Of a stretch of DNA of 64,000 bases, positions 1 through 9,085 are shown one piece after another. The notes beneath the pieces are model-generated. The model saw nothing but the letters and a program-made list of their open reading frames with translations. It made no database searches and was not told where the DNA came from. The stretch's first letter is position 1; every line of letters starts with the position of its first letter. The position numbers were made by a program, and so were the translations under genes. The stretch is from an uncultured Pirellula sp. (GTDB taxonomy: Bacteria > Planctomycetota > Planctomycetia > Pirellulales > Pirellulaceae), in NCBI GenBank assembly GCA_903858115.1, contig CAIOHR010000058.1, positions 167,303 to 231,302 of the forward strand, given 5' to 3'.

Positions 1-1353
1 ATTGGTGCGCTAAGCTCCTTCGGACTAGGGTTGCCACAGTGGATGCAATCTCGTTCGCATGCGGTAGCTCCAATGATTGCGAATTCCAATAGTGCTTCCT
101 TTGGAAAAGCAAAATCATGTATCGTACTGTTCCTGCTGGGAGGTCCGCCGCAGCATGAAACATGGGATCCCAAGCCCGATGCTCCGAGCGAGGTTCGTGG
201 AGAGTTGGGTACGATTGCTTCGGCAACCCCTGGACTTCGTGTCGGCGCGTTGATGCCGATGACTGCCAAGCTTACCGATCGCATCGCAGTCCTTCGCGCG
301 ATGGCAACCGATGACAACGCGCATTCCTCCAGCGGTTACTGGATGTTGACGGGTTATCCTCATTCCCCGAAGAACAGCGAGAACGCGTTGCCCGGCGCAC
401 CGAATGATTGGCCCAGCACCGCCGCCGTCGTCAGGCACTTGAAGGGGGATGCAAAAAGTCTGCCAGGCTCCGTCCGATTGCCGGAAGAAATCTGGAACAC
501 CGGCAAAATTCTTTGGCCTGGTCAAGATGCAGGATGGCTTGGGGAACACGCTGACCCTTGGTTAGTGAATTGTGAACCTCACAAGAAAGATTTCAGAGTT
601 CCTACCATCGCATTGCCTGCGGATATGTCTACCGACCGATTGTTGGCCCGGAGATCGCTTCAGCAAAGCATGAATCGCAGTCTCGATGCGTTGCATGCCA
701 GTTCTTCGGCGCAACGTTGGGCGGCATGGCAGAGCAAAGCAATCGACCTACTTCAGAGCAATGCGGCGCAGCAAGCGTTTGCAATCGATCGAGAATCACC
801 AGAGACGCGCGAACGCTATGGCTCCAATCGCTTCGGTCAAAGTGTATTGATGGCTCGTCGGCTAGTAGAGGCTGGTGTATCGTTGGTTCAAGTGAATTGG
901 ACGCGCGGCGAAACGGACGAAGATGTTGCACCCGCTTGGGATACCCATGCCAAGAATACGCAGCGGCTGAAGAGTGCGTTGATGCCGCCGATGGATCAGG
1001 CGTACTCGGCATTGCTTGAGGATCTGGAGAAACGCGGCATGTTGGATGACACTTTAGTGGTTTGGATGGGTGAGTTTGGTAGGTCGCCCAAAATCAATGC
1101 GGCGGGTGGAAGAGACCACTGGGGGCATGTTTTCTCTGCGGCATTGGCCGGTGGTGGAGTTCAAGGTGGAGCCGTTTACGGCCAATCCGACAGGCAAGGA
1201 GGCTACCCACTCGAAGGCCGCGTCGAACCCCAAGACTTGACCGCTACGATCTATCATTGCTTGGGATACTCACCAGATACCGAGATTCGAGATCGATTCA
1301 ACCGACCGCTTGTGATCAGCAAAGGCCGTCCGATCCAACAGATTTTGACGTAA
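1..1353 (+). CDS. DUF1501 family exported protein, 5' end cut by the window edge
   Basis: The frame is open from base 1, so the true start lies outside the window. The first residues (IGALSSFGLGLP) look like the hydrophobic part of a Tat-type leader whose twin arginines are upstream. The body shows DUF1501 hallmarks: LGGPPQHETWDPKP near the start, a DRIAVLRAM segment, and MGEFGRSPKIN followed by GGRDHW near the C terminus. DUF1501 proteins are alkaline phosphatase/sulfatase-fold proteins abundant in planctomycetes, usually paired with DUF1549/DUF1553 cytochrome-like proteins; their substrate is not established. It is the first of three consecutive paralogues that precede one such partner. Family call is firm; biochemical role unknown. 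Confidence 0.9.
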   Translation: MGALSSFGLGLPQWMQSRSHAVAPMIANSNSASFGKAKSCIVLFLLGGPPQHETWDPKPDAPSEVRGELGTIASATPGLRVGALMPMTAKLTDRIAVLRAMATDDNAHSSSGYWMLTGYPHSPKNSENALPGAPNDWPSTAAVVRHLKGDAKSLPGSVRLPEEIWNTGKILWPGQDAGWLGEHADPWLVNCEPHKKDFRVPTIALPADMSTDRLLARRSLQQSMNRSLDALHASSSAQRWAAWQSKAIDLLQSNAAQQAFAIDRESPETRERYGSNRFGQSVLMARRLVEAGVSLVQVNWTRGETDEDVAPAWDTHAKNTQRLKSALMPPMDQAYSALLEDLEKRGMLDDTLVVWMGEFGRSPKINAAGGRDHWGHVFSAALAGGGVQGGAVYGQSDRQGGYPLEGRVEPQDLTATIYHCLGYSPDTEIRDRFNRPLVISKGRPIQQILT

Positions 1354-1753
1354 GACCGTTTTGGACCTTGGCCGGGTGGGCCATGCACCGCAAGGTGCAT
1401 ACGGATGACTGACCATGAGCGAACGTCTTCGACTGGGCACTAATACGAGCACGAAGATCCGAGGTGTTTTGATGCCGGCTTTGTGCCACAGGAACCTGGG
1501 AAATGAACCTTGCGCGACCAGTCGGACAAGCCGACTTGGGGGCGGTTTGCAACTTCTCGTACGCTGGCTAGCAGCTAACCGTACGCTCCAGTTGGGACGA
1601 GCCAACTGGGGGCGTGAAGGCAAGCTGCCGCATGTCGGACCGCGTTGCGACTTTCCCGATGACTTGGTCCTGGCCTTGTGGTAGAATGAATGCCCCACCA
1701 TCGCGGTTGTTGCTGCGGTTCCCATTCGCAATCCCACCAGAGAAGCTCTTCCG
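1354..1753. other. 400-bp intergenic region with several stem-loops
   Basis: No gene is supported here. Three short perfect hairpins are visible: 1383-1400 (ATGCACC, 4-nt loop, GGTGCAT), 1520-1536 (AGTCGG, 5-nt loop, CCGACT) and 1589-1608 (CAGTTGG, 6-nt loop, CCAACTG). The second and third are both followed by a G-rich run ending GGGGGCG, and CGTACG occurs twice between them. The first may terminate the preceding gene; the pair looks like a diverged repeated structured element. No T-tract follows them, so intrinsic termination is not clear. Confidence 0.45.
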
Positions 1754-3136
1754 ATGCCTACCTTTCGAGACAAGGCGTTTCAGCCTTCCGTCCTGCAAGA
1801 TCGACGTCGTTTTCTGCAAGCGACTTCCGTTGGCAGTCTCGGTGTAGGAATCACGAGCAGCCTCACGCAGTCTGCGATGGCATCCGAGGTCCGAGCGAAA
1901 CCGGCCAAAGCATGTATCTTTATGTTCATGTGGGGCGGACCAAGTCAGTTGGATACGTTCGACCTAAAGCCCAACGCGCCGAGCGAAGTCCGTGGATCGT
2001 TTCAGCCGATCTCGACGCGTATTCCCGGGATGCAAATCTGCGAGCACTTTTCGAAACTCGCTCAACACACCGACAAAATTGCATTGATTCGATCGTTGAC
2101 GCACGACGACCCGGCTCACTTATCGAGCGGGCATGCAACAGTGACGGGACAATTAGCTCCAGTGCTCAATAGCGACGCCACGCCGCCTAGCGACAAAGAC
2201 TCGCCTCATATCGGAGCGCTCCTATCCAAGTTTCGTCCGAGCCAATTGGGCATGCCGACGTTTGTTACTTTGCCTTGGAAAGTGTTTCATCCCGCTGCAC
2301 CGGGGGGCGAAGCACCGGGGCAACATGGCGGTTGGTTGGGCTCGCGTCACGATGGGCTATTGCTAACCGGGGATCCGAATGCCAAAGATTGGAAGGCCGG
2401 CGCATTGACTCTTCCGTCGGACATGTCGGTGGAACGAATGCAAGCTCGCTATCAGCTTCTTCGCACACTCGATCGACAGCGCCCTAATGGTTCAAGCTCG
2501 ACGATGGGCCCGTTGGTTGATCATCAGTCGATTGCTTTTGAGTCGGTCACTTCGAGCCAAGTTCGGAATGCTTTCGATCTGTCGCGTGAACCCGATAAAA
2601 TTCGCGACCAATACGGCCGCAATATTCATGGTCAATCGGTATTGATGGCTCGTCGATTGGTCGAGCACGGGGTCCCTTTGGTGTCCGTCAATTGGCATAA
2701 CGATGGTCGCAATTTTTGGGATACGCACGGCAACAATTTCAATCGACTGAAAGATGACTTGATTCCTCCAGCAGATATGGCCCTCTCTGCATTGCTCGAA
2801 GATTTACAGCAGCGCGGCATGCTCGAAGAGACGTTGGTTGTGTGGGTTGGAGAGTTTGGACGCAAACCGCAGATCACGCCGAACAATGCGGGCCGAGAGC
2901 ATTGGCCTTATTGCTACAGCGGATTGATGGCAGGAGGTGGCATTCGCGGCGGTGTCGTCTATGGCGAGAGCGACGCGACCGCATCTTATCCGATCACGAA
3001 CCCGGTTAGCCCATTAGATTTTGGAACCACGATCGTGCATGCGTTGGGCATTCCAATCGATGCGAAGCTACACGATCGAGAGAACCGACCTCACAATGCC
3101 ACGTCTGGTAAAATCATTGAATCGTTATTTGGTTAG
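1754..3136 (+). CDS. DUF1501 family protein with Tat-type leader
   Basis: 460 residues. The N terminus carries a twin-arginine motif (DRRRFLQ, about residues 16-22) followed by a hydrophobic stretch ending around ALA-like SAMASE, consistent with Tat export. DUF1501 motifs follow: MWGGPSQLDTFDLKP, then VGEFGRKPQI and GREHW in the C-terminal third, matching the neighbouring paralogues at the same places. The ATG start was chosen because the Tat leader begins directly after it. It lies 86 bp before the next DUF1501 gene in the same direction, so co-transcription is plausible. Likely acts outside the cytoplasmic membrane; substrate unknown. Confidence 0.93.
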   Translation: MPTFRDKAFQPSVLQDRRRFLQATSVGSLGVGITSSLTQSAMASEVRAKPAKACIFMFMWGGPSQLDTFDLKPNAPSEVRGSFQPISTRIPGMQICEHFSKLAQHTDKIALIRSLTHDDPAHLSSGHATVTGQLAPVLNSDATPPSDKDSPHIGALLSKFRPSQLGMPTFVTLPWKVFHPAAPGGEAPGQHGGWLGSRHDGLLLTGDPNAKDWKAGALTLPSDMSVERMQARYQLLRTLDRQRPNGSSSTMGPLVDHQSIAFESVTSSQVRNAFDLSREPDKIRDQYGRNIHGQSVLMARRLVEHGVPLVSVNWHNDGRNFWDTHGNNFNRLKDDLIPPADMALSALLEDLQQRGMLEETLVVWVGEFGRKPQITPNNAGREHWPYCYSGLMAGGGIRGGVVYGESDATASYPITNPVSPLDFGTTIVHALGIPIDAKLHDRENRPHNATSGKIIESLFG

Positions 3137-3222
3137 CCAAGTGACTTAAACTGATTACGTAACTCCACCATGCATCTCCCACCCCTCGACAAAGCCTTTC
3201 CCTACTGAAGGATCACAACAAC

Positions 3223-4611
3223 ATGACTCAACCCAAGTATGGTTTCGATCGTCGAGGTTTTCTGCGAATGGGGATCGCGGGTGTCACGGGATCCACGTTG
3301 CCGATTTCGATCGCTCGCAGCGAGAACGCAAACAATGCAACCCAGACCGGCAAAGGCAAAGCGAAATCGGTTCTGCTCGTTTTGCTAAGTGGTGGACCTA
3401 GTCAATTGGATACGGTCGATCCGAAACCAGAAGCTCCAGCAGAGATTCGTGGTGAGTTTGGGACGATCGGCACGACGATACCTGGCGTCTCTATCTGTGA
3501 ACACTTGCCAAGAATGGCGAAGCAAACCGACAAATGGGCGTTGGTCCGAACGCTGGCGCACAGAGAGCACAACCATTTGCTCGCAACCCACATTGCGTTG
3601 ACAGGTCGCCCCTGTCCGATACCCCGTGGTGCAAGTGATTTGGATCGTGTCGAGACACGTAACGACTTTCCGAACTTGGCATCTGCCTTGAGCTACGTGC
3701 GACCACTTCAAAATGGAATACCCACGGGCGTTTCGTTGCCAAACTACTTGATCGAGGGACCATTGACTTGGCCTGGTCAGCATTCAGGCTTCCTCGGTCC
3801 CAAATTTGATCCGTGGCAAATCCAAGCGGATCCGAACGACAAGAATTTTCGGATGGATGCTCTCCAATTGCGAGAGGGTATAACATCCGATCGATTGTTG
3901 TCACGCAGAAAATTGCTGGATCAATTTCATAAGAATGGCAATCAACATTCCGGTCCCGAATCGATCTCGTTTCGAGAGCAACAACAATCGGCTTTCGATC
4001 TTCTCACGTCGGGCAAACTGGTAGACGCATTTGAGATCAACCGCGAGTCGGATGCGGTACGAGATCGCTACGGACGGAACAAATTCGGTCAGTCTTTGTT
4101 GCTATCTCGCAGACTCGTGGAAGCAGGAGTTCCGATCGTTCAGGCGACGATGGGGATTGTGCAAACATGGGATACGCACACCGACAATTGGGGCAAGCTG
4201 AAGAACAAACTACTTCCGCAACTCGATCAAGGGTTGGAGGCATTGATGGAAGATCTTTCAGCCTCCGGGTTGTTGGATCAGACTCTTGTGGTCGTGATGG
4301 GAGAGTTTGGCCGTACTCCCAAAATCTCAACATTGCCAGGGGAAACGTTGCCAGGCCGAGACCATTGGGCTCATGCTTACTCGGGGCTCTTTGCAGGTGC
4401 AGGGGTCATGGGGGGACAAGTGATCGGTCAAACTGATGCTAGGGCTGCGTATCCTGTCACTCGTTCGTGGTCTCCTGCCGATATCTGTTCGACATTGTTC
4501 AATGCATTGGGCGTAGAACATGATGTCACGATTTACGACCCGCTTCAACGACCGCATCATCTGTTGAACGGTTCGATTATTCATCCATTGTACACGGGGC
4601 GAAGCTCATGA
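3223..4611 (+). CDS. DUF1501 family protein with Tat-type leader
   Basis: 462 residues. A twin-arginine leader is clear (FDRRGFLRMGIAGV, about residues 8-21). The DUF1501 signature appears as LSGGPSQLDTVDPKPEAP near residue 52 and MGEFGRTPKIS with GRDHW near the C terminus. Its stop overlaps the start of the next gene by 4 bp (ATGA at 4608-4611), implying translational coupling to the large DUF1549/DUF1553 protein, which is the usual partner of this family. That coupling makes this copy the best candidate for the functional partner among the three paralogues. Confidence 0.94.
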   Translation: MTQPKYGFDRRGFLRMGIAGVTGSTLPISIARSENANNATQTGKGKAKSVLLVLLSGGPSQLDTVDPKPEAPAEIRGEFGTIGTTIPGVSICEHLPRMAKQTDKWALVRTLAHREHNHLLATHIALTGRPCPIPRGASDLDRVETRNDFPNLASALSYVRPLQNGIPTGVSLPNYLIEGPLTWPGQHSGFLGPKFDPWQIQADPNDKNFRMDALQLREGITSDRLLSRRKLLDQFHKNGNQHSGPESISFREQQQSAFDLLTSGKLVDAFEINRESDAVRDRYGRNKFGQSLLLSRRLVEAGVPIVQATMGIVQTWDTHTDNWGKLKNKLLPQLDQGLEALMEDLSASGLLDQTLVVVMGEFGRTPKISTLPGETLPGRDHWAHAYSGLFAGAGVMGGQVIGQTDARAAYPVTRSWSPADICSTLFNALGVEHDVTIYDPLQRPHHLLNGSIIHPLYTGRSS

Positions 4612-7600
4612 ACGATTTGAACATTTCAGCAGCATCGCTCAAACTCCGGCAAGTACCGCCGCAAGGGTTACGACGTAACGCGATGTTCGCTTGTGTTGTC
4701 GTATTGCTATTGAGTTCGCAAACTGCATTCGTGTCTCGTGTGTCCGCCCAATCGATCACAGCATTACAACCTACCTCGTGTCAACCTGGTGTTCCGGCCA
4801 AGTTGAAGATTCGCGGGAGCAAACTGCCCAACGATTTACGAGTAGTCTCGCATCGTAAAGAGGTAAAGGTCGCCATCGAAAAAGGGAGCGATACCGAAGC
4901 GACACTTGTGGTCGAAGTCCCGAGCGATACAAAACCTGGTCCCTTGGGATTATGGTTTGCAACTGCTAGTGGGCCGTTGACCAGCAAGGTAGTGTTGATC
5001 GATGAGCTGGCGACGGTGATCGATAATGGCAACAACCACTCGGTAGCAACAGCTCAGTCCGTGAACACACTCAGCGCGGTGGATGGCTCCAGCGATGGCA
5101 CGAAATCGGACCACTATCGATTTCACGTCGAAGCGGGACAACGGGTTGCGTTCGAGGTTCTCACACAAGCGATTCATTCCAAAATGGATCCGATGGTGAG
5201 ATTGCTTCACCCCGATGGTCGCGTATTGCATGTGGCGGATGATGATTCGATCGGACCAGATTGTCGATTTAGTTATACGTTTGCGGAATCAGGCGATTAC
5301 ATCCTGCAAGTGGGGGAGAGCCACTATGTTGCGGGAGGCGAGTATCATCTACGGATCGGCGACTTCCCTATTGTTCATCACGCTTTTCCGTTGGCAGTTC
5401 GCCAGGGAGAGAGTGTCAAGGTCGGCTTTACCGGTCCTGATGCATCGTCGGTTGTTGCCTCAGAGGTTGCGTCCCACTCTTCAACGAATACATCTTCGTC
5501 GAATAGTCAATTCTTGAATGTTCCCTCGCGATTTGCCGATGGCCGATCTGCTTCTTGGGGAACGATTGTCGCTAGCCCGTTTCCGCAACATATGGAATCG
5601 GTTGCGGTAAACTCTGCAGAGAAACAGAATACCGAATTGGCTAAGCAAGTCATTGATGTGCCGATGGGAATCAGCGGTCGATTGGAACATCAAGGGGAAC
5701 GGGACAGCTATTGGTTGCGAGGTACGAAAGGGCAAGTGTTGCGATTCGCCTCTCGGACACGAAGCTTGGGTTGCGCCACGATGTTGCAAATGTCGCTATG
5801 GAGTTCTGCTGGTGCGAAGCTTGCGGAGACACCTGTCAACGAATCGGATGAATGGAGCTTTGATGCTACGCTTCCGGAGGATGGCGAGTATCGACTGGAG
5901 GTAGGTGACTTACTGAAGCGAGGTGGAACGGAGTATGGTTATTGGGTTGAAGTGATTCCTTCAGGTGGTTTTTCCATCGCGATCAAGGCGGATGCCAAAG
6001 GAAGGCAAGCCTTTCCGATCGAAGAGTCCACGGGTGGGTGTGTTGTGGACTTGCAGATCGCACGCTTCGGATACGAAGGAGAGATCGAACTCAGTTTAGG
6101 TGAGGGAGTCGATGGTCTTAGACTATTGAACCCTCGCATTGCGAAGGGAGCAAAACAACATCGTGCGATCATCCTTGTCCAAGAAGGTTGGAAGCATGGT
6201 GATTTTCAATTATTGCAATTGCGAGGCCATGCGGTTGGTAACGAGAGAATCGCTTGCGAAGTTTCGAGCGCGGCACTTCGACGGGTTCTCGAACCTCATG
6301 TCCTGAGTCCTGAAAAATTTGCGGACGGGCTTCTGACGATGGCGGGCACGAACAAATCGCCGAGTGTGTTTGAGATTGTTCCAACCAGCAAAATCTTGTT
6401 GGACCGAGCTGCCAAAACGCATGAAGCCACGGTTCAAGTAAAGCGATTGAGCAAAGACTTCAAGGCGGGCGTGTCGCTTGACGGAAGCCAGCTTGCACCA
6501 GGTTGGAGTTTGGCTACTAAGGCCGAAAAAGATACTCTCAGTCTGACAATCACTCGGCCTGAAGGGGACACCAAACAATCGAATCGTGAACAGTCACATT
6601 TACCAATCCTCGCCTATACAGAGCTACCGGATCGTGTTCGCTGGGAGACGATCTCATTGCCTGTGAATTGGATTGATCGACCTGCCAAGTTAGAAGTTTT
6701 TCCTTCGACAATCGAGTTAGAAGGCCCCACTTCTCTGCAACAAATCGTGGTGACTGGATTTGATGCTGCGAACCAACCTCGCGATTGGACGCACGAAATC
6801 GCGGTCGTTTCAGCGAACCCTGCTATCGCCAAAGTTCAGAACAACAAAGTGTTCCCTGTCTCCAATGGAGCGACGGAGGTCATTGTCCAAATTGGAGAAA
6901 CCAAGCAAACGATCCCGGTCAAAGTTTCTAGCTTTGAAAAGAAACGCCCCGTTGCTTTTGAATCCGAAGTCCTCGTCGCGTTATCAAAGCAGGGTTGCAA
7001 TTCCGGTGCATGCCACGGTTCGCCAAGCGGAAAGGGAAGCTTCCGATTGTCGTTGCGCGCCTTTGATCGTGTTCTCGATGAGCTTACCATCATTCGCGAA
7101 GATTTTGGTCGACGGGTGAATCCGATCGAGCCCGATCAAAGCTTGTTGATGCTCAAGCCGATGATGAAAGTGACCCACGGTGGCGGTAAAGTTTTGAGCA
7201 AAGACGATGTCGCTTATAAGATCTTGCGAGATTGGATCGCAGAAGGATCCCATGCAGATCCGGCTGGCACTGCTCGTTGCGTGCGGCTTGAGGTTTATCC
7301 GAATACAAAGCGTGTTCTGAAACGGACGGCGGGGACGCAGCAAATTTCTGCAACGGCTCATTTCGCAGATGGAGTGAAAAGAGATGTGACACAGATTGTC
7401 TCCTTCGATAGCACCAATACCGAAGTTGCCACCGTCGATAAGAATGGTTTGGTCACTCCTCGTAATCGCGGCGAGACAGTTATTCTGGTTCGGTACTTGG
7501 AACACATCGAGTCTGTTCCGTTGATGTTTGTAGACGATGTGCCGGGTTTCGAATGGAGCCAACCCACATCGAAGAACTACATCGACGAATTGGTGAATGC

Positions 7601-9041
7601 CAAACTGAAGCAACTCCAATATTTGCCCGCCCCGACGTGTAGCGATTCTGCATTTTTGCGTCGCGTGTACATGGATGTGATCGGCATATTGCCTACGATT
7701 GATGAGACCAACGCATTCCTCGCAGATAGCAGTCCGGACAAACGGTCCAAGCTGATCGACAAACTATTGGAGCGCGAAGAGTATCCAAAGTACTGGGCAC
7801 TCAAATGGGGTGACTTGCTCAAGATGACGAGCAAGCTTGTGGGTGCTGATGGCGTCTACAAATACCACCGATGGGTCGAGGCTGCTATTCGATCGAATAT
7901 GCCATACGATCAGTTTGCTAAGGAATTATTGTCTGCCTCGGGTAGTACGCTTGCCAATCCGGCCGCTAATTTTTATCGAACCTCGACCGACATGAACGAG
8001 TGTGTCGAAACAGTTTCGCAAGTATTCTTGGGGGCCCGACTGCAATGTGCGAAATGCCACAACCATCCTTTTGAGCGATGGACTCAAGATAACTATTATG
8101 GTCTAGGTGCGTTCTTCAACCGGCTTCAACGAAAAACAAGCCAGCGACCTGGCGAAATGTTCGTCTGGACTGCAGCGACAGGTGAAGTGACTCAACCTCG
8201 TACGGGTGAAGTGATGAAACCGTGGCTCCCGCAAGTTGGAAGCATTGAATCGAAGGGAGACGAAGATCGACGTTCCGCATTTGTGTCGTGGTTGGTAGAT
8301 GTAAAGAATCCTTACTTTGCCAAAATCGAAGCCAATCGGATCTGGAGCCAATTGTTCTCGCGCGGCATCGTCGATCCCATCGACGACTTCCGCGATTCCA
8401 ATCCTCCCTCGAATGAGTCATTGCTCGAAGCGTTGGCGAAAGACTTTGTGGAAAGTGGATTCGATCGCAAACACTTGATGAAAAGGATTCTTAACAGCGC
8501 GACATATCAAGCGAGCAGTGATACGAATACTTGGAACGAGAATGACAAGATGTACTTCTCGCATCAATCACCTCGAATGCATAGCGCGGAGCAGATTTTG
8601 GATGCTATCAATCACGTGACAGGATTGAGCCAAACGTTTGCGGGGCTTCCTGCCGATATGAAGGCGACCCACTTGCCAGCACCGGATGTTGCGAAGAATG
8701 CCTTTTTGAAGGTCTTTGGCCAACCGGAACGAAGCACTGTTTGCGCATGCGAACGTGCGGAGGATTCAAACCTCGGCATGGCCATCGAGCTCTTTAATGG
8801 GCCGCTTGTTTATGAAAAGCTTCGCGATGCCAACAATCGTTTTCGTAAATCGCATGCGGCAGGTCGTTCGCCTCAGGAAGTGATTCGCGAACTGTATCTA
8901 GCTGCATTGTGCCGGCAACCAACGGACGCGGAAATGGAAGCTTCGTTGCAACATTGTCAGACACGCGTTGATCTTGCGTCGGGCTTTGAAGACCTCTGTT
9001 GGGTTCTTTTGAATACCGATGAGTTCCTTTTTCAACATTGA
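4608..9041 (+). CDS. Large exported PPC/Big/cytochrome-like DUF1549-DUF1553 protein
   Basis: 1477 residues. A hydrophobic segment at about residues 25-46 looks like a signal sequence. Two PPC-like beta domains (about 165-240 and 365-440) are followed by Ig-like (Big) regions. At C797 there is a heme-type motif with four spacer residues (CNSGACH), then another Big-like stretch (about 890-975), DUF1549 (about 990-1180) with CAKCH at 1147-1151, and DUF1553 (about 1230-1460). DUF1549/DUF1553 proteins are planctomycete cytochrome-like proteins of uncharacterised reaction, normally encoded with DUF1501. Here the gene is translationally coupled (ATGA) to a DUF1501 gene. Heme attachment is inferred from the motifs only. 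Confidence 0.92.
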   Translation: MNDLNISAASLKLRQVPPQGLRRNAMFACVVVLLLSSQTAFVSRVSAQSITALQPTSCQPGVPAKLKIRGSKLPNDLRVVSHRKEVKVAIEKGSDTEATLVVEVPSDTKPGPLGLWFATASGPLTSKVVLIDELATVIDNGNNHSVATAQSVNTLSAVDGSSDGTKSDHYRFHVEAGQRVAFEVLTQAIHSKMDPMVRLLHPDGRVLHVADDDSIGPDCRFSYTFAESGDYILQVGESHYVAGGEYHLRIGDFPIVHHAFPLAVRQGESVKVGFTGPDASSVVASEVASHSSTNTSSSNSQFLNVPSRFADGRSASWGTIVASPFPQHMESVAVNSAEKQNTELAKQVIDVPMGISGRLEHQGERDSYWLRGTKGQVLRFASRTRSLGCATMLQMSLWSSAGAKLAETPVNESDEWSFDATLPEDGEYRLEVGDLLKRGGTEYGYWVEVIPSGGFSIAIKADAKGRQAFPIEESTGGCVVDLQIARFGYEGEIELSLGEGVDGLRLLNPRIAKGAKQHRAIILVQEGWKHGDFQLLQLRGHAVGNERIACEVSSAALRRVLEPHVLSPEKFADGLLTMAGTNKSPSVFEIVPTSKILLDRAAKTHEATVQVKRLSKDFKAGVSLDGSQLAPGWSLATKAEKDTLSLTITRPEGDTKQSNREQSHLPILAYTELPDRVRWETISLPVNWIDRPAKLEVFPSTIELEGPTSLQQIVVTGFDAANQPRDWTHEIAVVSANPAIAKVQNNKVFPVSNGATEVIVQIGETKQTIPVKVSSFEKKRPVAFESEVLVALSKQGCNSGACHGSPSGKGSFRLSLRAFDRVLDELTIIREDFGRRVNPIEPDQSLLMLKPMMKVTHGGGKVLSKDDVAYKILRDWIAEGSHADPAGTARCVRLEVYPNTKRVLKRTAGTQQISATAHFADGVKRDVTQIVSFDSTNTEVATVDKNGLVTPRNRGETVILVRYLEHIESVPLMFVDDVPGFEWSQPTSKNYIDELVNAKLKQLQYLPAPTCSDSAFLRRVYMDVIGILPTIDETNAFLADSSPDKRSKLIDKLLEREEYPKYWALKWGDLLKMTSKLVGADGVYKYHRWVEAAIRSNMPYDQFAKELLSASGSTLANPAANFYRTSTDMNECVETVSQVFLGARLQCAKCHNHPFERWTQDNYYGLGAFFNRLQRKTSQRPGEMFVWTAATGEVTQPRTGEVMKPWLPQVGSIESKGDEDRRSAFVSWLVDVKNPYFAKIEANRIWSQLFSRGIVDPIDDFRDSNPPSNESLLEALAKDFVESGFDRKHLMKRILNSATYQASSDTNTWNENDKMYFSHQSPRMHSAEQILDAINHVTGLSQTFAGLPADMKATHLPAPDVAKNAFLKVFGQPERSTVCACERAEDSNLGMAIELFNGPLVYEKLRDANNRFRKSHAAGRSPQEVIRELYLAALCRQPTDAEMEASLQHCQTRVDLASGFEDLCWVLLNTDEFLFQH

Positions 9042-9085
9042 TTTTGCACCCATGGCTTTCCGCTCGCGCGGGAGATTGATCTGAA

